Origin: Planctomycetota bacterium
GTDB taxonomy: Bacteria; Planctomycetota; Planctomycetia; Gemmatales; Gemmataceae
Direction: 5' to 3'
Length of the DNA: 33,924 nt
Assembly (NCBI GenBank): GCA_018970845.1
Contig: JAGWVO010000002.1
Location: forward strand, 1 to 33,924
The position numbers were made by a program, and so were the translations under genes. Below, in pieces: positions 29,059 to 33,924 of this stretch. Every line of letters starts with the position of its first letter. The stretch's first letter is position 1. The notes under the pieces are model-generated. The model was not told where the DNA came from. It ran no database searches and worked only from the letters and a program-made list of their open reading frames with translations.

Positions 29059-30996
29059 TTGAACGCGCCATACCTTCTCGCCCTCTGCCTGGCCCTGCAT
29101 CAACCCGGCGCGCCCGGGGGCGGACTGGTCCGGGCGCACCCCGACTGGCCCGACATCCTCGTCCACCGCGACACCTGCAATGTGTTTGTCATCCGCGACG
29201 GCGACTCCGCCATCCTCGTGAACCTCGGCGACGGCGGCGTGCTGCCCCACCTGGGCAAGGCGGGGATCGGCAAGGTCGACTGGATCCTGTTCACCGACCA
29301 CCACCGCGAGCAGTGCCAGGGGGTCGGCAAAGCCAATTTGGCGGGGGTGAAATTCGCCGCGTCGGAGGGCGAGCGCGAGCTGTTCGAGAAGCCTTTGGAC
29401 TTCCGGAAATGGCGGCCGACCCTCGGCGACAAGCATACGGTGCACGGGGCCAGCTATGTGAGGCCGCCCGCGGCGCCCGTCAGGCTCGACCGGGTCCTGG
29501 CCCACGGCGAGGTGTTCCGGTGGCGCGGCCTCGAGGTGAACTGCGCGCTCACGCCCGGCCATTCGCCCGGAGGAATGACCTTCACCCTGGCCCGCGGCGG
29601 GAAGTCGTGCGCCTTCACCGGCGGAATCATCCATGACGGCGCGAGGATGTCCAACTGGTACGACACCGAATGGGACTACGGGTTCGCCAAGGGCCTCGAG
29701 GCGCTCACCGACTCGGTCGCCAAGCTCGCCGGGATGAACCCCGGCGTCGCCTTTCCCTCGCAGGGGCCGGTGATCGCCGACGCGGGCCGGCAACTGGCCG
29801 ACTACCTCGGGAAGCTCAAGGAGTTCCATCCCGACTACATCCGGGGGTATCCCGTCCACTCGCTCACCAAGCGCGCCAAGCCCGACCCGATCCTCTCGCC
29901 GACTCCCATCCCGCAGATCGTCCGCGTGACGCCGCACCTGTACAAGTTCGCCGACACGCTCGCCGGGAAGAACTTCGCCATCATCATCTCCGACAGCGGC
30001 CGCGGCCTGCTCCTCGATTGCGGCCTTTTTCCCGAGACGCTGCTGGCCGAACTCGTGGCGAAAATGCGGGAGCACCTGGGGTTGAAAAGGATCGACGCCC
30101 TGTGGATCAACCACATGCACGGCGACCACTTCACCCTTGGCGCGGCGCTCAAGAAGGAGCATGGCGCCCAAATATGGACGCTCGACCGCATCGTCGACAA
30201 GGTGGAGAACCCCCTGCGCTACGACTATTGCGCCCTCATCACCTCCTACAACCTGCAATACACCGGCCTCAAGGTGGACAGGCCGCTCAAGCCCGGCGAA
30301 GTCGTCGAGTGGGAGGGCCTCAAGCTCCACATCGACTGGATGCCCGGCCAGACGGAGTTCGGCAACTGCCTCTGGCTGAACCTCGACGGCAAGAAGATCG
30401 CCTTCACCGGCGACAACCTGTTCGGCGACCCGTCCGACCCGGCCCAGAACGGCCATGAGGCCGTCGTGGCCCGCAACAGCGCCATCCTCGAGGAGGGCTA
30501 CATCCTCGGCAGCCGCTACCTCCGCGACCTGAAGCCCGACATCATCATGGGCGCCCACAATGTGCTCATGACCAATCCCGGACCGTTCGTGGAGCGTTAC
30601 CACGAATGGTCGAAGCGCATCGCGCGCCGTTACCGCGAACTGCTGCCCGATCCCGACTACGAGTACCAGTACGATCCGTTCTGGGTGTCGGCATACCCCT
30701 ACCGGGTCGACCTCCAGCGGGACGACCAGGCGATGGTGAGCGTGACGGTGCGGAACTTCCGCGACAGGCCGCAAAGGCATTCCGTGGCGCTCGCCTTGCC
30801 CCCCGGACTCAAGGCCGACCCGCCGGTGATCGAGGGAACGGTGGAGGCGAAGTCGAGGAAGTCGTATCCCGTGAGGATCACCGTGGACCGGGGCAAGGTT
30901 GTCGCGGGCACCCTGATGATCCCCATGGACATCACGCTCGACGGGTCGCGCCAGGGGCAGCGATTCGACTTTCTGGCGCAAGCGAGGCCGAGATAG
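29059..30996 (+). CDS. Secreted protein with two tandem metallo-beta-lactamase-fold domains
   Basis: N-term domain FTDHHREQ...TPGHSPGGMTF; C-term domain INHMHGDHF...MPGQTEFGNCLW...FTGDNLFG; TTG start. Confidence 0.8.
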   Translation: MNAPYLLALCLALHQPGAPGGGLVRAHPDWPDILVHRDTCNVFVIRDGDSAILVNLGDGGVLPHLGKAGIGKVDWILFTDHHREQCQGVGKANLAGVKFAASEGERELFEKPLDFRKWRPTLGDKHTVHGASYVRPPAAPVRLDRVLAHGEVFRWRGLEVNCALTPGHSPGGMTFTLARGGKSCAFTGGIIHDGARMSNWYDTEWDYGFAKGLEALTDSVAKLAGMNPGVAFPSQGPVIADAGRQLADYLGKLKEFHPDYIRGYPVHSLTKRAKPDPILSPTPIPQIVRVTPHLYKFADTLAGKNFAIIISDSGRGLLLDCGLFPETLLAELVAKMREHLGLKRIDALWINHMHGDHFTLGAALKKEHGAQIWTLDRIVDKVENPLRYDYCALITSYNLQYTGLKVDRPLKPGEVVEWEGLKLHIDWMPGQTEFGNCLWLNLDGKKIAFTGDNLFGDPSDPAQNGHEAVVARNSAILEEGYILGSRYLRDLKPDIIMGAHNVLMTNPGPFVERYHEWSKRIARRYRELLPDPDYEYQYDPFWVSAYPYRVDLQRDDQAMVSVTVRNFRDRPQRHSVALALPPGLKADPPVIEGTVEAKSRKSYPVRITVDRGKVVAGTLMIPMDITLDGSRQGQRFDFLAQARPR

Positions 30997-31043
30997 GGTA
31001 GTATTCGGAAGGCCCAATCCATGCCACGGGCGGTTTTCGCATC

Positions 31044-31517
31044 ATGAATCCCCAATCCGAACCGTTCGACGCGGAGAAACAACTCGGAGTTGCCCTGGCC
31101 ATTCATGGCGCAATGATCGGCGGCGTTGTCCTCGTCGCGGTGTTGCTGCTCTTGTTCATCGGACTTCCTCCCACGCCGGAGCTTTCCAGGCTGCAAGTCG
31201 AATGGGTTGGAATCGCCCTGGCCGCGGTTAACATTGGCCTGGCGCTGACTGTGTTCACCAATTCAGGCAGGTCGATGAGCCAGCCACAACCGGGTAAATC
31301 CGCCGAGGCGGCGGCGTTCCAGGATTGGCAGACGACCAGCCTGATCCGCTTCGCTGTTCTGGAGGGTGCCGCGCTCGTCAATGTCATTTTTGCCTTCTTT
31401 ATAGGTGGCGGTTGGTTCAACCTCGCTCCGGCGATGGCATGCGTCGCCCTCATGATTTTCCTGTTTCCCACCCGTTACGGCTGGGAGTGCCACAGGAACC
31501 GTTGCTTGGGGTTTTGA
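31044..31517 (+). CDS. Hypothetical integral membrane protein
   Basis: Four hydrophobic segments; clear ORF between the MBL gene and the DUF1549 gene. Confidence 0.65.
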   Translation: MNPQSEPFDAEKQLGVALAIHGAMIGGVVLVAVLLLLFIGLPPTPELSRLQVEWVGIALAAVNIGLALTVFTNSGRSMSQPQPGKSAEAAAFQDWQTTSLIRFAVLEGAALVNVIFAFFIGGGWFNLAPAMACVALMIFLFPTRYGWECHRNRCLGF

Positions 31518-31547
31518 CGGAATCCGCAAGAGCCTTGTGAGGAACCG

Positions 31548-33074
31548 ATGACAACCCTGCCCCTGATCCTCGCGACCCTGATGGCGCCATGCACCGACGC
31601 CGGCGAATTGACCCGCGTGCTGGACGGCGCCCTGGCCCGCGACAAGCTGGCGATCGACAAGCTGGCCGACGACCATGAGTTATGCCGCAGGATCCACCTC
31701 GACCTCGTCGGCCGTGTGCCCACCCCGGCGGAGACGAGGCGGTTTTTGGCGGCGCCGGTGGCAACCCGCCGTGCCGAACTGGCCAAGGGCCTGCTGGCTT
31801 CGCCACAATTCGCGGAGGCCTGGGCCTCGACCCTCCACCTGATCCTGATGGAACGGCTCGGAGACAACGCCGAGTGGAACGGCTTCCTCAAGGAGTTCGT
31901 CTCCTCGAACCGATCATTCCGCGAACTCACCGGGCAAATGCTCGACCCGGGCGCCTCCGGATCCCCCAAGGGATCGGGCTTCTTCCTGTCGAAAAGGCTC
32001 GAGAACTACGGGCAGAACCCCGTCGATTACCCGTCGCTCACGCGCGATGTGGGCCGGCTGTTCTTGGGGATGGACCTGCGGTGCGCCCAGTGCCACGACC
32101 ACCTGACCGTGCCTTCGTACAAGCAGGCGCACTTCCAGGGGCTTTTCGCCTTCACCCGCCAGATGGTGCTGGGTGATGCCGCCAAGGCGACGGTTGGCGA
32201 GAAGCCCGTGGCGGGCAAGGTATCGTTCAGCTCGGTGTTCGACATGGAGAAGATGGAAACGGGGCCGTCGCTGCCCGGGCGCAAGCCGCTGGATGTGCCC
32301 GAGGTGAAGGCTGGCGAGGAGTACGCCGTGAAGCCCGACCGGAAAACCAAGTCGTCCGGCGTGCCCAAGGTGGCGATGATGCCGCTATTGGCCAGGGCCG
32401 TGACCGAGGACGACCGCCTGGCGCGCACCTGGGCGAACCGCCTGGCGCGTGTGCTGCTGGGCAGGGGTATCGTTGAATCCCCCGACTTCGACCACCCCGG
32501 CAACCCGCCGGCCCTGCCGGCGACGCTCGACGCGATGGCCTCGGCGCTCCGCTCCGGCATGCCGCTGAAAACCTGGCTTGAGGGGGTCGTGAACTCGAGG
32601 CTTTACCAGGCTCCCTCGGGCCCCGCGGCGGGCTCGGGCGCGGCGGCCTTTTCGCGCGCCCTGGAAAGGCCGCTCACCGGCGAGGCCCTCGCCGCCAGCA
32701 TTGAGACAGCCCTGGGCAACGGCAAGCGCGACGAGGCCCGGCTCAAGCGGTTCCGCCAGGTGTTCGGGCACCCGCCCCGCGAGCCGGATGAGGCCGGCCA
32801 TCCCTCCGTGGAGAAGGCCCTGTTCTGGAGGAACGACCCGGCGGTGAGGGCGATGATGTCGCCCGAGTCCGGCAACCTGATGGAACGGCTGCTCAAGCTG
32901 GAGGGACCGGCGCTCGCCGAGGAACTGTTCCTGTCGCTGCTGGGCCGCCCGCCCGCCGCCGAGGAACGGGACGCGGTGCTGGCGGCGGTCGCCAAGGCTC
33001 CCCAGCCGCTGGAAGGCAGGCGGATCGCCGCGTGGGCGTTACTGGCCTCCACGGAATTCCAGGTGAACCATTGA
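31548..33074 (+). CDS. DUF1549/DUF1553-type protein
   Basis: RRIHLDLVGRVPTPAETRRFL; FLGMDLRCAQCHDHLTVPSYKQAHFQGLFAF; LSLLGRPPAAEERDAVL. Confidence 0.88.
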   Translation: MTTLPLILATLMAPCTDAGELTRVLDGALARDKLAIDKLADDHELCRRIHLDLVGRVPTPAETRRFLAAPVATRRAELAKGLLASPQFAEAWASTLHLILMERLGDNAEWNGFLKEFVSSNRSFRELTGQMLDPGASGSPKGSGFFLSKRLENYGQNPVDYPSLTRDVGRLFLGMDLRCAQCHDHLTVPSYKQAHFQGLFAFTRQMVLGDAAKATVGEKPVAGKVSFSSVFDMEKMETGPSLPGRKPLDVPEVKAGEEYAVKPDRKTKSSGVPKVAMMPLLARAVTEDDRLARTWANRLARVLLGRGIVESPDFDHPGNPPALPATLDAMASALRSGMPLKTWLEGVVNSRLYQAPSGPAAGSGAAAFSRALERPLTGEALAASIETALGNGKRDEARLKRFRQVFGHPPREPDEAGHPSVEKALFWRNDPAVRAMMSPESGNLMERLLKLEGPALAEELFLSLLGRPPAAEERDAVLAAVAKAPQPLEGRRIAAWALLASTEFQVNH

Positions 33075-33084
33075 GGAATCGGCG

Positions 33085-33924
33085 ATGAACTTCCTGTCGG
33101 AACACCGTTTTTCGAGGCGCTCGTGGCTGGCCGGGATGGCCGCCATGGCCGGCGGCCTGGCGCGGGGGAACACCCCGTCGGACAAGCAGTTGCTGCTCAT
33201 CTGGCTTGATGGCGGACTGAGCCAGTTGGAAAGCTGGGATCCCAAGCCGGGAACCAGGTTTGGCGGGCCGTTCCGCTCGATCCCGACAAGCGTCACCGGC
33301 ATCCGCTACAGCGAGATGCTGCCGCTGACGGCGCGCCACGCGGACAAGATCGCCGTGGTGCGCAACATGTCGACGCAGGACAACTCGCACTCCGCCGGCG
33401 TCGCGCGGATCCAGCGGGGCGACCCGAAGAACCGCGGGGTCGATTACCCCTACCTGAATGTCGCCGCGGCCCGGTGGCTCGGCCCCAAGGCCGCGGGGAT
33501 GCCGGCGTCGATGGTCATCAAGCCGGGCAACGGCGGGTTCCTCGTGGGCGAGACGGGATTCCTCGGGGCCAGGCACGCTTCGCTCGCGCTGGGCGACGGC
33601 AAGCCGCCGCCCCTTCTCGACCGTTCCGCCGACATCACCGCGGGGGAGGACGAGGCCAGGCTCTCGCTCCGCGACACGCTCGACCGCATCGGCGCCAAGG
33701 CCCGGGGATCGTCCCTCGCCGTGGCCAACTCGGAGACCTACCGGCTGGCCGAGACTCTGCGTTCCCGTCGCGACCTGTTCGATCCATCGCGCCTGGACGC
33801 CAAGTCCGTGGAGCGCTACGGAGACTGGGACCTGGGGCGGCACATCCTCCAGGCGCGCGGATTGCTCGAGGCCGGCGTCAGGATCGTCAAGGTGATCTCC
33901 TACGGCTGGGACAGCCATGGCGAC
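33085..33924 (+). CDS. DUF1501 protein, 3' end outside window
   Basis: FSRRSWLAGMAAMAGG Tat-like signal; LLLIWLDGGLSQLESWDPKP; frame open to window end; missing from ORF track because truncated. Confidence 0.9.
   Translation, partial: MNFLSEHRFSRRSWLAGMAAMAGGLARGNTPSDKQLLLIWLDGGLSQLESWDPKPGTRFGGPFRSIPTSVTGIRYSEMLPLTARHADKIAVVRNMSTQDNSHSAGVARIQRGDPKNRGVDYPYLNVAAARWLGPKAAGMPASMVIKPGNGGFLVGETGFLGARHASLALGDGKPPPLLDRSADITAGEDEARLSLRDTLDRIGAKARGSSLAVANSETYRLAETLRSRRDLFDPSRLDAKSVERYGDWDLGRHILQARGLLEAGVRIVKVISYGWDSHGD

Noticed and set aside
31475-31969. 164-aa ORF on the - strand
   Set aside because: Antisense to the DUF1549 gene, which has clear family motifs.

Overview
High-GC, gene-dense bacterial window. 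Protein families (LEPR-type N-terminal motif, DUF1501/DUF1549 genes, Alternative Complex III) suggest a planctomycete. Contents in order: (i) a + strand respiratory operon, Alternative Complex III (ActC C-terminal part, ActD, ActE, ActF), an unknown one-TM protein, a Sco protein and a caa3-type A2-family cytochrome oxidase (CoxB with fused cytochrome c, CoxA, CoxC, CoxD), closed by a hairpin terminator; (ii) a - strand DUF1080 / YeiH-type transporter / 46-aa membrane protein operon; (iii) VOC and UbiX genes; (iv) a stress-like cluster: alpha/beta hydrolase, phosphoribosyltransferase, baeRF-like protein, Ser/Thr kinase with an anti-sigma-type zinc motif, Hsp20, a second hydrolase that has lost its nucleophile Ser, and a sigma-70-family factor; (v) a calpain-like protease, a sulfite-oxidase-like molybdoenzyme and a large secreted PPC-type protein on the - strand; (vi) two multihaem cytochromes c, a tandem metallo-beta-lactamase protein and a DUF1549/DUF1501 pair. 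Two observations stand out. First, the tetranucleotide ACGT is almost absent: one occurrence found by eye, against roughly 100 expected from composition, with synonymous codon choices such as GAC GAT GTC that look selected to avoid it. Second, sharply bounded AT-rich islands occur in this GC-rich sequence; two lie in frame inside one multihaem cytochrome gene, and one of these holds the only ACGT. All counts were made by eye and should be recomputed. No rRNA, tRNA, CRISPR array or transposon was recognised.
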